Source of the DNA: Faecalibacterium gallinarum
Lineage (GTDB): Bacteria; Bacillota; Clostridia; Oscillospirales; Ruminococcaceae
Assembly (NCBI RefSeq): GCF_022180365.1
Contig: NZ_BQKV01000027.1
Location: forward strand, 1 to 64,000
DNA: 64,000 nucleotides
Direction of reading: 5' to 3'
Below the pieces are notes generated by a model. The model worked only from the letters and a program-made list of their open reading frames with translations, did no database searches and was not told the origin of the DNA. The translations under genes and the position numbers were made by a program. Of the stretch, positions 1 to 8,878 are shown piece by piece (position 1 is the stretch's first letter; the number at the start of each line of letters is the position of its first letter).

Positions 1-84
1 CCCTGCGTCCCCATCGCAGGGTATGTACGCTTCTGCGCGCCGCCGCCCAGCCGGAAAGCCCCCGGCCCTTGTCCGAATAGTCTC

Positions 85-113
85 AGTATACCCTCCGCCG
101 GGCCGGATTGCAA
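85..113 (-). promoter_or_regulatory. Candidate promoter pointing off the left edge
   Basis: On the minus strand TTGCAA (108-113) is followed after 17 nt by TATACT (85-90). It would transcribe a gene beyond the left edge. A short inverted repeat lies in its leader at 1-21. No target gene is visible. Confidence 0.4.
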
Positions 114-147
114 CGATTCCCACCGGGGAGGAAGGCTCAATTTTTTC

Positions 148-2418
148 TCAATACACCTCCAGCCGCAGGACTGCTGCGGTGATATCGTCGGGGCGGCCGG
201 TGTTCTCGGCCCGGGCCCGGGCCGTGTCCACCAGCTCCCGCGCGATCTTGTCGGGGCTGTCCCCGGAGGCCCCGGCCAGTTCCAGCTGTTTGAGGACCCA
301 GCCGCTGCCGTCCACCAGCAGGCCGTCCGACACCAGCACTGCCAGGTCGCCCGCAGCCAGGTGCACCACCCGGCTCTGGCCATTCACCGCCCCAGCCACT
401 CCCACCGGCAGGCTGGGCTCGCCCACCGCCCGGGCCTTGCCGCCATGGACGATAAACCCGGGGGCCGCCCCGGCTTTAAAGAGCCGGGCTGTGCCGGTGT
501 AGAGGTCGACGCTGATGAGGTCCAGGGTGGCGCCGCTCTCGTCCTCGCTCTTGAGGGCCAGAGCCACATTCACCAGCCGGGCCGCCAGTTCGGCGGTAAA
601 ACCAGCCTTGAGCAGCCGGCCGGTGAGCTCGGCGGCCAGGTTGCCGTCCACGGCGGCGGGGCGGCCGGTGCCCATCCCGTCGCAGAGGATCATCTGGGCC
701 GCCCCGGGGCTGCAAAACTGCTGCACCGCATCCCCCGAAACATCCCCCCGGGCGGCGGTGCCCGCTGCGCCGAACACCGCCCGCAGCAGGGGCCGCTCGG
801 TAAAGATCAGGGTGGTGATCCCCTTGCAGGTGAGTTTCTGGGGGGTCTCGAGGCCCCGGCGGCAGATCCGCCCCACCTCCTGGGCCAGAGCCGACAGCTC
901 CGCCTGGCTGAACCGGGCCCGGGGCAGGGTGACGGCAGCCCGGGTCCGGCCCAGGTTGTCCAGGGTGACGGCGCACTCCAGGGGCGGCATCCCCAGAGAG
1001 GAGAAAAAGGCCGCCACCCGCCCCGATTTGTAGGGCTCGGGGCTGCCCGGCGTGCCGATCTGGTCGCTGAGCACCGAGAGGGCCTGGGCCACCGCGCCGT
1101 ACTGCTCGGTCAGGGCGCTGCGCATCGCCTCTGCGTGGATCCGGGCCTCCTGACGGCTGCGGTAGAGGGCAAAGGACCGGGTCACCGTCCCCGACAGGGC
1201 CGCCGGGTGGATGCACCGGGCCAGCTGGCCGGGCAGGTCCTGGACCTCTACATGCTCCTTTTCTTCCAGAATGGGCTTTAACGCCTGCATGCCGTCCAGA
1301 GTGACGGCGTATTCTTTGTTCCAACATTCCTCCTTTCGCCCGCAGTTGGCGCAGAGGGTGTCGTGGGTGTTGTCGATCACCCAGCGGAAACTCTCACACC
1401 GGTGGGGCAGGGTGTCATAAACCTGGTTCACCGTCTCAGCCAGAGAGGACAGGCTCTCGGCCACCGCTCCCAGCCGGGTGGCGGCGGCAGAGAGCTGGGG
1501 GCGGCCCGCGTGTTCGGTCGGATCGTGTCGAAGGCTGACGTCCCGGAGCAGCAGGCGGCGGGGCGTCAGCCCAAATAGCCCCGCCGAAACACCCACTGCC
1601 CCTAAGTAGGCGAAGGCGCTTCCAGGTGGTTGGACACAGAGGGCCCCTGTCAAACAGCCGCCCCCATAGGCCGCCAGACAGAGCAGCTTGTCCCCCGGGG
1701 CCAGCAGAGCCGCCGCTGTGCCGCAGCCAAGGCCCGCCGCGGCAAAGGCCAGCTGTCCGTCCGCCGCACAGAGGGCCGCCCCGCAGACCGCCGCCCCGGC
1801 CAGAGCCTCGGCCCCCCGGCCCCGGCAGCAGAGGACCAGTTCCACCAGGGCGCAGACCACCACCCCCAAACTCAGGGGCCCCAGCCAGATGCTGCCCAGG
1901 GCACAGACCACACCCGCCGCCAGCACCAGCCGCCCGGCCCCCTGTTTTTCAGGCGGGGAATGCCGCAACGCCCATCCGATGGCCCCCGCCAGCAGCGCGT
2001 CGGCCCCGCTCTGCCAGAGACCGGATAGCCCTAGGTAAGGGGAAAAACAGGCCGCGGATACCAAAAGCGCGCCGCCCCCGGCCAGGGCCGCGGGCAAAAA
2101 CCGCCGGGGCCAGAGCCACCGGGCCACCACCGCCGCCCCCACGGCGCAGATGAGACCCACCGCCCGCACCCCGCCGCCCCGCAGCAGGAGGGCCAGCACT
2201 GCACCCACCGCACAGGCGGCAAAACAATCTTCTCCGGCGCCCAGGGTCAGCCCCAGGCCAAAGGGCATCAGCGCCCCATACAAGACGGCCCACCCACCGG
2301 CAAAACCGGCAGCCAGTGCCCCGCACCGGCGAAGCACCGGCCCCACGGCCCGCCATTTATCCAGCGGCGACGCCAGCGGCCGCGGCAGTTGAAGCTCGGT
2401 CCCAAAGGTTTTTTCCAT
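148..2418 (-). CDS. spoIIE: SpoIIE-type membrane PP2C serine phosphatase
   Basis: Stage II sporulation protein E is the membrane phosphatase that dephosphorylates the anti-anti-sigma factor SpoIIAA and so activates SigF in the forespore. The 756-aa product has a long hydrophobic Ala/Gly/Leu-rich N-terminal half (many membrane segments, to about residue 300), a linker with a CxxC cluster, and a C-terminal PP2C domain with the metal-binding motif CDGMGTG and a later VLVSDGL. The open frame extends upstream to 2637, but ATG at 2418 has GGGGAG 7 nt upstream and begins a typical SpoIIE N terminus. It is monocistronic here. The family call is secure; whether this species sporulates cannot be read from one gene. 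Confidence 0.88.
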   Translation of the reverse strand: MEKTFGTELQLPRPLASPLDKWRAVGPVLRRCGALAAGFAGGWAVLYGALMPFGLGLTLGAGEDCFAACAVGAVLALLLRGGGVRAVGLICAVGAAVVARWLWPRRFLPAALAGGGALLVSAACFSPYLGLSGLWQSGADALLAGAIGWALRHSPPEKQGAGRLVLAAGVVCALGSIWLGPLSLGVVVCALVELVLCCRGRGAEALAGAAVCGAALCAADGQLAFAAAGLGCGTAAALLAPGDKLLCLAAYGGGCLTGALCVQPPGSAFAYLGAVGVSAGLFGLTPRRLLLRDVSLRHDPTEHAGRPQLSAAATRLGAVAESLSSLAETVNQVYDTLPHRCESFRWVIDNTHDTLCANCGRKEECWNKEYAVTLDGMQALKPILEEKEHVEVQDLPGQLARCIHPAALSGTVTRSFALYRSRQEARIHAEAMRSALTEQYGAVAQALSVLSDQIGTPGSPEPYKSGRVAAFFSSLGMPPLECAVTLDNLGRTRAAVTLPRARFSQAELSALAQEVGRICRRGLETPQKLTCKGITTLIFTERPLLRAVFGAAGTAARGDVSGDAVQQFCSPGAAQMILCDGMGTGRPAAVDGNLAAELTGRLLKAGFTAELAARLVNVALALKSEDESGATLDLISVDLYTGTARLFKAGAAPGFIVHGGKARAVGEPSLPVGVAGAVNGQSRVVHLAAGDLAVLVSDGLLVDGSGWVLKQLELAGASGDSPDKIARELVDTARARAENTGRPDDITAAVLRLEVY

Positions 2419-2652
2419 GATGTACTCCCCGCTTTCTTGGCGGGTATGTTCTAGCTGTCCCGCCTGCTGCATATACTCTAGCAGGCCCAGAGCGCGCTTT
2501 TTGCCGCTGTGCAGAGAAGTGCCATCCTCCCGGCAAAAGATATAAAAGATTCGCAAAGGCGCAAAAAAGCCCCGGCCTCTGCCCCCATCGGCGGCGAAAG
2601 GACGGGGCGGGCCATTTCCGGCCTTTTTCCGGCCCAATGCGCCGCCCAGACC

Positions 2653-2685
2653 AAAAAAGCCCTGCGGCGCAGGGCTTTCTTTTTT
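2653..2685. terminator. Bidirectional intrinsic terminator between spoIIE and gltX
   Basis: A GC hairpin (AGCCCTGC / GCAGGGCT) is flanked by an A run on the left and a T run on the right. It would terminate gltX on the minus strand. Confidence 0.85.
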
Positions 2686-2697
2686 ATTCTAATAGGT

Positions 2698-4167
2698 TTA
2701 GGCGCTCAGCTTGGCCAGGGCGGCAGACAACCGCTCCAGGGTTTTCTCCCGGCCCATCATGCAGGCCAGGTCCACGCCGCCGCCGGGGGTGCGGCTCTTG
2801 CCGGACAGGGCAATGCCCAGGGGGTAGAGCAGCCAGCCGTTTTTCTTGCCCAGCTGCTCGGCCAGGTTCTTGCAGGCCTCAAAGACGGCGTCACGGTTGG
2901 CGAAATCCAGGGCCGGGTCGCTCAGCAGGGGCTGGAGGGCCTCCAGGGCTTCCTTGGCAGACTCGGGGGTAGTCTTCTGCTTCTTGTTGGCGTAGAGACT
3001 CACGTCGTACTCGGTCATCTGGTCGAAGAAGTCCAGCTGCTCGGGGATCTCGCCCAGCACCTCGCACCGGGGCTGGAGGTTGGCGCAGAGGAGCTTTTTG
3101 TCGATGGGGCTCTTGACGGCCTGATCGATCCAGGGCTCGGCCTTCTTCAAAAACTCCTCGGCGGGCAGACGGCGGATATACTCGGCGTTGATGGCCCGCA
3201 GCTTGAGGGGGTCAAAGATGGCGGGGGACTTGGAGATGCCGGCGGGATCCCAGATCTTGACCAGCTCGGGCAGGGTAAAGATCTCCTGCTCGGCGTACTC
3301 GCCCCGGGGGCTCCAGCCCAGCAGGCAGATATAGTTCAGGATGGCCTCGGTCAGGTAGCCCTTGGCCACCAGATCCTGGTAGCTGGCGTCGCCGTTCCGC
3401 TTGGACAGCTTATTCTGGGCGTCCTTCATGACCGGGGGGCAGTGGATATAGGCCGGGATCTCCCAGCCGAAGGCCTCGTACAGCAGGTTATACTTGGGGG
3501 TGGAGGAGAGGTACTCGCTGCCACGGATGACGTGGGTGATCCCCATCAGGTGGTCGTCCACCACGTTGGCAAAGTTATAGGTGGGCATCCCGTCCGACTT
3601 GATCAGGATCTGGTCGTCCATCTCGCTGTTGTTGACCTCGATGTGGCCGTAGACCATATCGTCGAAGCCGGTGACCCCGGTGCGGGGGATCTTCTGGCGG
3701 ATGACGTAGGGCTCGCCAGCCTCCAGCCGGGCGGCCACTTCCTCGGGGGGCAGGTCACGGCAGCAACCGTCGTAGTGGGTCATCTCGCCCCGGGCCCGCT
3801 GCTCGGCGTGGAGGGCGTCCAGCCGCTCGGCGGAGCAGAAGCAGTAGTAGGCCTTGCCCTCGGCCACCAGCTGCTCGGCGTACTGCTTGAACATCCCCAT
3901 CCGCTCGCTCTGAACATAGGGGCCCACCGGGCCGCCGATATCCGGGCCCTCGTCCCAGATAAGGCCGGTTTCACGGCAGGTATTGTAAATCACATCGACC
4001 GCGCCCTCCACATAGCGCTCCTGGTCGGTGTCCTCGATGCGCAGGATAAAGGTGCCGTCCTCGTGCTTGGCCATCAGATAGGCATAGAGGGCGGTGCGCA
4101 GGTTGCCCACGTGCATATAACCGGTGGGCGAGGGCGCAAAACGGGTGCGGACTTTGTTGGTTGGCAT
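2698..4167 (-). CDS. gltX: Glutamate--tRNA ligase
   Basis: Class I aminoacyl-tRNA synthetase that charges tRNA-Glu (in many Firmicutes also tRNA-Gln) with glutamate. The 489-aa length is normal. The HIGH-type motif lies in FAPSPTGYMHVG near the N terminus (residues about 9-20) and the KMSKS-type motif is KLSKRNGD. The start at 4167 (MPTNKVRT) was chosen over the upstream ATG at 4215 because the family begins just before the FAPSPTG strand. It has its own promoter (-35 TTGACA 4262-4267, -10 TAAACT 4239-4244) and is divergent from trpS. Confidence 0.97.
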   Translation of the reverse strand: MPTNKVRTRFAPSPTGYMHVGNLRTALYAYLMAKHEDGTFILRIEDTDQERYVEGAVDVIYNTCRETGLIWDEGPDIGGPVGPYVQSERMGMFKQYAEQLVAEGKAYYCFCSAERLDALHAEQRARGEMTHYDGCCRDLPPEEVAARLEAGEPYVIRQKIPRTGVTGFDDMVYGHIEVNNSEMDDQILIKSDGMPTYNFANVVDDHLMGITHVIRGSEYLSSTPKYNLLYEAFGWEIPAYIHCPPVMKDAQNKLSKRNGDASYQDLVAKGYLTEAILNYICLLGWSPRGEYAEQEIFTLPELVKIWDPAGISKSPAIFDPLKLRAINAEYIRRLPAEEFLKKAEPWIDQAVKSPIDKKLLCANLQPRCEVLGEIPEQLDFFDQMTEYDVSLYANKKQKTTPESAKEALEALQPLLSDPALDFANRDAVFEACKNLAEQLGKKNGWLLYPLGIALSGKSRTPGGGVDLACMMGREKTLERLSAALAKLSA

Positions 4168-4238
4168 AAAATTACGCTCCTTCGGCAGACAATTTCGGGC
4201 GGGCGGCCCGGACAAAACCCCGGGCCGGATGCACGTTT

Positions 4239-4308
4239 AGTTTAATCTTTGACAGCCGGTTTGTCAACCGGGCCCGCGCTTGACAGCACCCCCCAAACGT
4301 GCTATGCT
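4239..4308. promoter_or_regulatory. Divergent promoters of gltX and trpS
   Basis: Minus strand: TTGACA (4262-4267), 17 nt, TAAACT (4239-4244) for gltX. Plus strand: TTGACA (4280-4285), 17 nt, TATGCT (4303-4308) for trpS. A perfect inverted repeat TTGACA-N7-TGTCAA (4249-4267) overlaps the gltX -35 box. No T-box-like leader was recognised. Confidence 0.75.
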
Positions 4309-4381
4309 GGCTTTATATATCAAAAACCAACTGGACAAGCTGCCGCCCTCCGGGCGGCACCGGCCGCGAAGGAGTATCGAT

Positions 4382-5392
4382 ATGAGCGAACAAGCACCGC
4401 GCAGAAAGCGCATTTTATCCGGCATCCAGCCCACCGGCACCTTTACGCTGGGCAATTACATCGGAGCCGTCCGCAACTGGGCCAAGCTGCAGGACGAGTT
4501 TGACTGCCTGTATATGGTGGCCGACCTCCACGCCCTGACCGTCCGCCAGGTGCCCGCCGAGCTGCGCCGCCACACCCGGGAGGCCGCCGCCATGCTGCTG
4601 GCCGCCGGCATCGACCCCAAGCAGAGCCTGCTCTTTGTCCAGAGCCATGTGCCCGCCCACACCCAGCTGAACTGGATTTTCTGCTGCAACAGCCAGTTCG
4701 GCGAGCTGAGCCGGATGACTCAGTTCAAGGACAAGAGCGCCAAGCACCCCGACAATGTCAACGGCGGTCTGTTCACCTATCCGGCCCTGATGGCGGCGGA
4801 TATCCTGATCTACAACGCCGACTTAGTCCCGGTGGGCCAGGACCAGACCCAGCACCTGGAGCTGGCCCGGAACATCGCCCAGCGGTTCAACAACGCTTAC
4901 AGCCCCACCTTCACCCTGCCGGAGGGCTATGTCACCAAAGAGGGCGCCAAGATCATGTCTCTGGCCGAGCCCACCCGCAAGATGAGCAAGAGCGACACCA
5001 ATCAGAACAGTTTTGTTCTGATGACCGACGACAAGGACGCCATCCTGCGCAAGTTCAAGCGGGCTGTCACCGACTCGGAGGGGGTTGTCCGCTACGCCCC
5101 CGCCGAAAAGCCGGGCGTCTCCAACCTGATGTGCATCTACAATGTGTTCACCGGCAAGGAGATGGCCGAGATCGAGCGGGAGTTCGAGGGCAAGGGCTAC
5201 GGCGATTTCAAGCAGGCCGTGGGCGAGACCGTGGCCGACGCGCTGGCCCCCATCCAGGGCGAGTACAACCGCATCCTGGCCGACACCGCCTATGTGGACG
5301 GCATCCTCACCGAAGGCGCCGCCGGCGCTTCCCGCCTGGCGGACCGCATGATTCAGAAAGTATATAAGAAAGTGGGCCTTTTGCAGCTGTAA
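4382..5392 (+). CDS. trpS: Tryptophan--tRNA ligase
   Basis: Class I synthetase that charges tRNA-Trp. The 336-aa length is standard. The N terminus carries GIQPTGTFTLGNYIGA, the TrpRS version of the HIGH motif, and KMSKS appears as RKMSKSDTNQN near residue 200. ATG at 4382 follows GAAGGAG and removes a 34-residue N-terminal extension that has no family match. It is followed by a GC-rich hairpin at 5416-5451. Confidence 0.97.
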   Translation: MSEQAPRRKRILSGIQPTGTFTLGNYIGAVRNWAKLQDEFDCLYMVADLHALTVRQVPAELRRHTREAAAMLLAAGIDPKQSLLFVQSHVPAHTQLNWIFCCNSQFGELSRMTQFKDKSAKHPDNVNGGLFTYPALMAADILIYNADLVPVGQDQTQHLELARNIAQRFNNAYSPTFTLPEGYVTKEGAKIMSLAEPTRKMSKSDTNQNSFVLMTDDKDAILRKFKRAVTDSEGVVRYAPAEKPGVSNLMCIYNVFTGKEMAEIEREFEGKGYGDFKQAVGETVADALAPIQGEYNRILADTAYVDGILTEGAAGASRLADRMIQKVYKKVGLLQL

Positions 5393-5415
5393 GCAACCCG
5401 CCCTGCTCCTGCGCC

Positions 5416-5451
5416 GGCCCCCCGGCTGCCCTTTGCGGCGGCCCGGGGGCC
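5416..5451 (+). terminator. Probable terminator of trpS
   Basis: A 15-bp GC-rich hairpin (arms 5416-5430 and 5437-5451) is followed by a weak T tract (GCGCTGTTT). Confidence 0.55.
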
Positions 5452-5543
5452 GCGCTGTTTCACCAGTTTTCGCTGTTTTTTGAGCCAGGCAGAAATATAC
5501 TCAGGGGAATATTTACAGTTTTTGTCGAATCGGCTCGTAAACA

Positions 5544-5572
5544 TTGACGATTTCGGTCTTTTTATGTATACT
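5544..5572 (+). promoter_or_regulatory. Promoter of the AbrB-like gene
   Basis: TTGACG (5544-5549), 17 nt, TATACT (5567-5572), about 105 nt upstream of the start codon. The surrounding sequence is AT-rich compared with its neighbours. Confidence 0.7.
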
Positions 5573-5677
5573 GAACAGGACAGGAATTTACAATTTTTTC
5601 CTGTTTTCAACCTTCTGTAAAGCATCTGCCGGGCATCATCCCGGCGGTGAAGATAGACTAAACAAAGGAGATGTACC

Positions 5678-5929
5678 ATGAAAAGCACTGGCATCATCCG
5701 CGGCGTGGACTCTCTGGGCCGGATCGTCCTGCCCAAGGAGCTGCGCAACACCCTTCAGCTGGACACCAACACGAAACTCGAAATCTTTGTAGACGGCGAT
5801 ACCATCCTGCTCAAAAAATACCATCCCGCCGGGGCCTGCGACTTCTGCGGCGAGAACGTCCCGGGGATCATCAATTTCGGCAACTGCTGTATCTGCCCGG
5901 CCTGCCGGCGCAAGATCGGCTCGATGTAA
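5678..5929 (+). CDS. AbrB/SpoVT-type regulator with C-terminal zinc-ribbon-like tail
   Basis: Small DNA-binding regulator of 83 aa. Residues about 5-47 form a swapped-hairpin AbrB domain (SLGRIVLPKELR, then a VDGDTILLKKY strand). The C-terminal tail has two Cys pairs, CDFC at about residue 54 and CPAC at about residue 74, which could bind zinc. AAAGGAG precedes ATG. AbrB-family proteins in Firmicutes control stationary-phase and sporulation genes; the target here is unknown. The alpha/beta hydrolase follows after 30 nt and may be co-transcribed. Confidence 0.85.
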   Translation: MKSTGIIRGVDSLGRIVLPKELRNTLQLDTNTKLEIFVDGDTILLKKYHPAGACDFCGENVPGIINFGNCCICPACRRKIGSM

Positions 5930-5959
5930 GCCGCCCCACGGCGGCAAAGGAGCTGCACT

Positions 5960-6895
5960 ATGAGTACCTTGACCTATGGTTCCATCCCCTCCAGCGCGGC
6001 GGGCCGCCAGATCAACGTGCTGCGCTGCACCCCGGACACCCCGCCCCGGGCCATCGTTCAGCTGACCCACGGCATGGTGGAGTATATCGGCCGGTATGAG
6101 GAGCTGGCCCGCTATCTGGCGGACCGGGGCTTCGCCGTCATCGGCCACGACCATCTGGGCCACGGCGGTTCCATCCGCACCCCGGCGGACTACGGCTATT
6201 TCGCCCGTCCGGACGGCAACCGCACCCTTTTGGAAGATCTGCACAACGTCACCCGGCTGGCCAAAACCGAATGGCCGGGGCGGCCGGTCTTTCTGCTGGG
6301 GCACAGCATGGGCTCCTTCTACGCCCGGCAGTACCTGTGCGACTACGGCACCGAGCTTTCCGGGGCCATCCTGATGGGCACCGGACACCAGCCCCTGGTG
6401 ATGGTTCAGGGCGGGCGGGCCCTCTGCCGGGTGTTGGCCGCCCTCCACGGCTGGCACCATCGGAGCGAGCTGGTGAACAAGATGGCTTTCGGGGCCTTCA
6501 ACCGGGCCTTTGAACCTGCCCGCACCTCCAGCGACTGGCTCAACCGGGACCCCGCCGAAGTGGACCGCTATCTGGCCGAGGAGCGCTGCACCTTTATCTT
6601 CACCCTGAACGGCTATTACAGTATGTTTACCGGCATCGCCCGGCTCCACGACAAGCGGGTGCTGGCCAAGATGCCCAAAAATCTGCCGGTGCTGCTCCTT
6701 TCCGGCGACGCCGATCCGGTAGGCGAGAATGGCCGGGCCGTCCAGCGGGCCGCCGAAAGCCTGCGCCGGGCCGGTCTGGGCCGGGTGAGCGTCAAGCTCT
6801 ATCCCGGGGCGCGGCATGAGCTGCTGTTGGAGCTGAACCGTCGGGAGGTGTTCGGAGACATCGCCGGGTGGATCGAAAAACAGCTGGCCAACTGA
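5960..6895 (+). CDS. Alpha/beta hydrolase, monoacylglycerol lipase / lysophospholipase type
   Basis: Cytoplasmic serine hydrolase of 311 aa with no signal peptide. The nucleophile elbow is GHSMGS (Ser about residue 115), the acid is likely Asp in SGDADPVG, and the catalytic His is in PGARHELL near the C terminus. HGMVEYIGRYEELARYLADRG near the N terminus is typical of the Hydrolase_4 (serine aminopeptidase S33-like) group, which cleaves monoacylglycerols or lysophospholipids. The exact substrate cannot be told. RBS AAAGGAG; it ends at a bidirectional terminator. Confidence 0.85.
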   Translation: MSTLTYGSIPSSAAGRQINVLRCTPDTPPRAIVQLTHGMVEYIGRYEELARYLADRGFAVIGHDHLGHGGSIRTPADYGYFARPDGNRTLLEDLHNVTRLAKTEWPGRPVFLLGHSMGSFYARQYLCDYGTELSGAILMGTGHQPLVMVQGGRALCRVLAALHGWHHRSELVNKMAFGAFNRAFEPARTSSDWLNRDPAEVDRYLAEERCTFIFTLNGYYSMFTGIARLHDKRVLAKMPKNLPVLLLSGDADPVGENGRAVQRAAESLRRAGLGRVSVKLYPGARHELLLELNRREVFGDIAGWIEKQLAN

Positions 6896-6907
6896 ACCTT
6901 AACAAAA

Positions 6908-6943
6908 AACACGCCCTTCTGCCAAGCCGCAGAGGGGCGTGTT
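6908..6943. terminator. Bidirectional terminator
   Basis: The hairpin AACACGCCC.TCTG / CAGAGGGGCGTGTT has an A run on the left and TCGTTTT on the right. It sits between two convergent genes. Confidence 0.8.
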
Positions 6944-6960
6944 CGTTTTGGGTTGAATTT

Positions 6961-7656
6961 TTATTCCTCCGGCCGCAGACCCTTGACATAGGTCTCGCTG
7001 GTTTTTACCAGATTCAGCAGGCTGGGGGTATAGAGGGGAAACTCCCGGGTCAGGCTCTCGGTGGTCATGGACAGGGGAGTGGTGTCATGGAGGCCCTCGG
7101 CGCCGTGGACATCCACGCCCCGCAGAGCCGCCCCCACATTGGCCTCGGCCATATGCATCACGGCGTCCGAATAGCCCGCCCAGCGCTGCTCATCCACCCG
7201 GAACATACTGGGGGCGTTGTGGGGCTCGGCGGAATAGAGCATCCGGAACATTTTGTACACCGCCATCATCAGATAGGCGCTGACCTCGTTGACCAGGGCT
7301 TTGTTGTGGCACTGGCCCACTTTAGCGTAGAGGACGTTCAGGCTGTTAGAAATCAGCTTTTTATTCATGGTGGGCAGCACGCTGCCGTGGTAGATGCTGT
7401 CCTTCATCTTGTCCGGGCTGGGGATATCCTCCGGGGCGATCATGCTGCCGTTGCGCTCGGCGCTGCGCCCCAGCAGGTAATCGCAGGAGACGCCGTAGTA
7501 GTCCGCCACCCGGACGACGAAATCCAGCCCGCACTCGCGGATGCCTTTTTCGTAGTGGGAGAGCAGCGCCTGGGAGACGCCCAAGTCGTCTGCGGCCTGC
7601 TTCTGGGTGATGCCGCGCTCGTTGCGCAGCAGTTTGATAATGCGGTTGAACTCCAT
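6961..7656 (-). CDS. XRE-family helix-turn-helix regulator
   Basis: A 231-aa protein. Residues 3-60 form a Cro/CI-type HTH (KQAADDLGVSQALLSHYEKG) followed by the YYGVSCDYLLGR segment common to this family. The C-terminal 160 residues are not recognised and may be an effector or dimerisation domain. ATG at 7656 has AAGGAG 8 nt upstream; the longer frame to 7698 lacks support. Its promoter overlaps an inverted repeat, which suggests autorepression. Confidence 0.85.
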   Translation of the reverse strand: MEFNRIIKLLRNERGITQKQAADDLGVSQALLSHYEKGIRECGLDFVVRVADYYGVSCDYLLGRSAERNGSMIAPEDIPSPDKMKDSIYHGSVLPTMNKKLISNSLNVLYAKVGQCHNKALVNEVSAYLMMAVYKMFRMLYSAEPHNAPSMFRVDEQRWAGYSDAVMHMAEANVGAALRGVDVHGAEGLHDTTPLSMTTESLTREFPLYTPSLLNLVKTSETYVKGLRPEE

Positions 7657-7722
7657 AATTGACGGCTCCTTCTGCCAGAGGATAGGTGCGGAGGGCACTT
7701 CCTTTTGTTTTGGTTTACAGCA

Positions 7723-7756
7723 GGTTGATTATACACAACCAAAAACGATTTGTAAA
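7723..7756 (-). promoter_or_regulatory. Promoter and candidate operator of the XRE gene
   Basis: Minus-strand TTTACA (7751-7756), 17 nt, TATAAT (7728-7733). The inverted repeat GGTTG-N8-CAACC (7723-7740) covers the -10 box, a plausible autorepressor site. Confidence 0.6.
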
Positions 7757-7927
7757 GAAAAATTGGTCAAATTTTTCTGAAACAACGTGGATTTTGTCAA
7801 ACCTCTTGCCGGGGGTGCTACATCTATGGTACACTGTGGGCGAAAAACCGCACATTTTGTGGCCGGGCCGGAGAGGCTTTTCGGCCGCGATTTTTTGTTT
7901 CTCTACTTTTTATAAAGGGGTGTTTGT

Positions 7928-8590
7928 GTGAAAACCTTCAAACTGCATCTGATTCGCCACGGTCTGACGGCGGGCAACCTGGAGGGCCGGTACATCGGCA
8001 GCGGGACGGATATCCCCCTGTGCGACGAGGGCCGGGCTCAGCTGGCCGATTTGAAAGAGCGGTTCGAGTACCCGGCGGTGGACACCGTCTTTTCTTCCCC
8101 TATGATGCGGGCGGTGGAGACGGCAAACCTTCTGTTCCCGGGGGCGACCCACCAGTTCTCGGTGCACGATCTGCGGGAGGCCGGGTTCGGCGTATTCGAG
8201 AACCGGCCGGTGAAAGAGCTGGTGAAGGACCCAGATTTCCAGAAATGGATTACCCCGGGCGCTGGCTACACCCCGGAAGGGGCTGAGCCCACGGCGGATT
8301 TCCACCGGCGGTGCGGCGAGTCGCTTTTGAAGCTGTTCGAGTATATGATCCGGATGGACGTGACCGAGGCTGCCTGCGTGACCCACGGCGGCGTGATCGT
8401 CAGCATGCTGAGCCAGCACGCCCTGCCCAGCCGCCGCCCCGAGCAGTGGATGGCGGACCCCGGCTGCGGCTACACCTTGCAGACGGATGTCCAGCTGTGG
8501 ATGCGGGACAAACTGGTGGAAGCCATCGACATCGTACCCTTTGGGTATGCGGATACCCTGCGGGGCCAGGCCGAAGCCGAGGAGATCTGA
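7928..8590 (+). CDS. Histidine phosphatase family protein
   Basis: Phosphoglycerate-mutase-like phosphatase of 220 aa. The phosphohistidine motif is LIRHGLTAGN (residues 8-17), the second conserved block is SSPMMRAVETA, and the second histidine is in VTHGGV. Members include phosphoglycerate mutases, alpha-ribazole phosphatases and broad phosphatases; this one cannot be assigned further. GTG at 7928 is preceded by AAAGGGG. The last 35 bp are repeated 157 bp downstream. Confidence 0.85.
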   Translation: MKTFKLHLIRHGLTAGNLEGRYIGSGTDIPLCDEGRAQLADLKERFEYPAVDTVFSSPMMRAVETANLLFPGATHQFSVHDLREAGFGVFENRPVKELVKDPDFQKWITPGAGYTPEGAEPTADFHRRCGESLLKLFEYMIRMDVTEAACVTHGGVIVSMLSQHALPSRRPEQWMADPGCGYTLQTDVQLWMRDKLVEAIDIVPFGYADTLRGQAEAEEI

Positions 8591-8747
8591 AACCTTGTCC
8601 TCTTGCGCTGGCCGGTTTTCGCGGCGGGACGCGCTGCGCCCTTGCGAAAATCGGAGCGCGGCGCCAACAACGCCTCGCTGCATCCGCCACTGGCGGCGCT
8701 TCGGCGTTGTTGCCCTGCGGGGCCAGGCCGAGGCCGAGGAAATTTAA
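8556..8747 (+). repeat. 35-bp direct repeat bracketing a GC-rich palindromic insert
   Basis: The end of the histidine phosphatase gene (8556-8590) reappears at 8713-8747 with four mismatches; both copies encode LRGQAEAEEI plus a stop. The segment between contains an inverted repeat (CAACAACGCC / GGCGTTGTTG). It looks like a small insertion or slipped duplication that regenerated the gene end. Confidence 0.75.
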
Positions 8748-8793
8748 CGGAACAGGGAACTTTTTCCAATCGCATTTTGGGGCGGCCCGTGTG

Positions 8794-8822
8794 TTGACAC
8801 GGGCCGCCTCTTTCGATACAAT
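8794..8822 (+). promoter_or_regulatory. Promoter of lipoprotein gene A
   Basis: TTGACA (8794-8799), 17 nt, TACAAT (8817-8822). Confidence 0.75.
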
Positions 8823-8878
8823 GACGCAGGGTCGTGCTTTTCCGCCCCAAAACTCCCCTTATTCCAGGAGGTAATCCC

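Noticed and set aside
2509-4245. 578-codon plus-strand open frame across gltX
   Set aside because: It is antisense to a clear glutamate--tRNA ligase. Leu/Gly/Val-rich composition and no ribosome site fit a high-GC shadow frame.
4168-4381. T-box leader before gltX or trpS
   Set aside because: The intergenic region is short and filled by two promoters. No AGGGTGGNACCGCG-like motif was seen.
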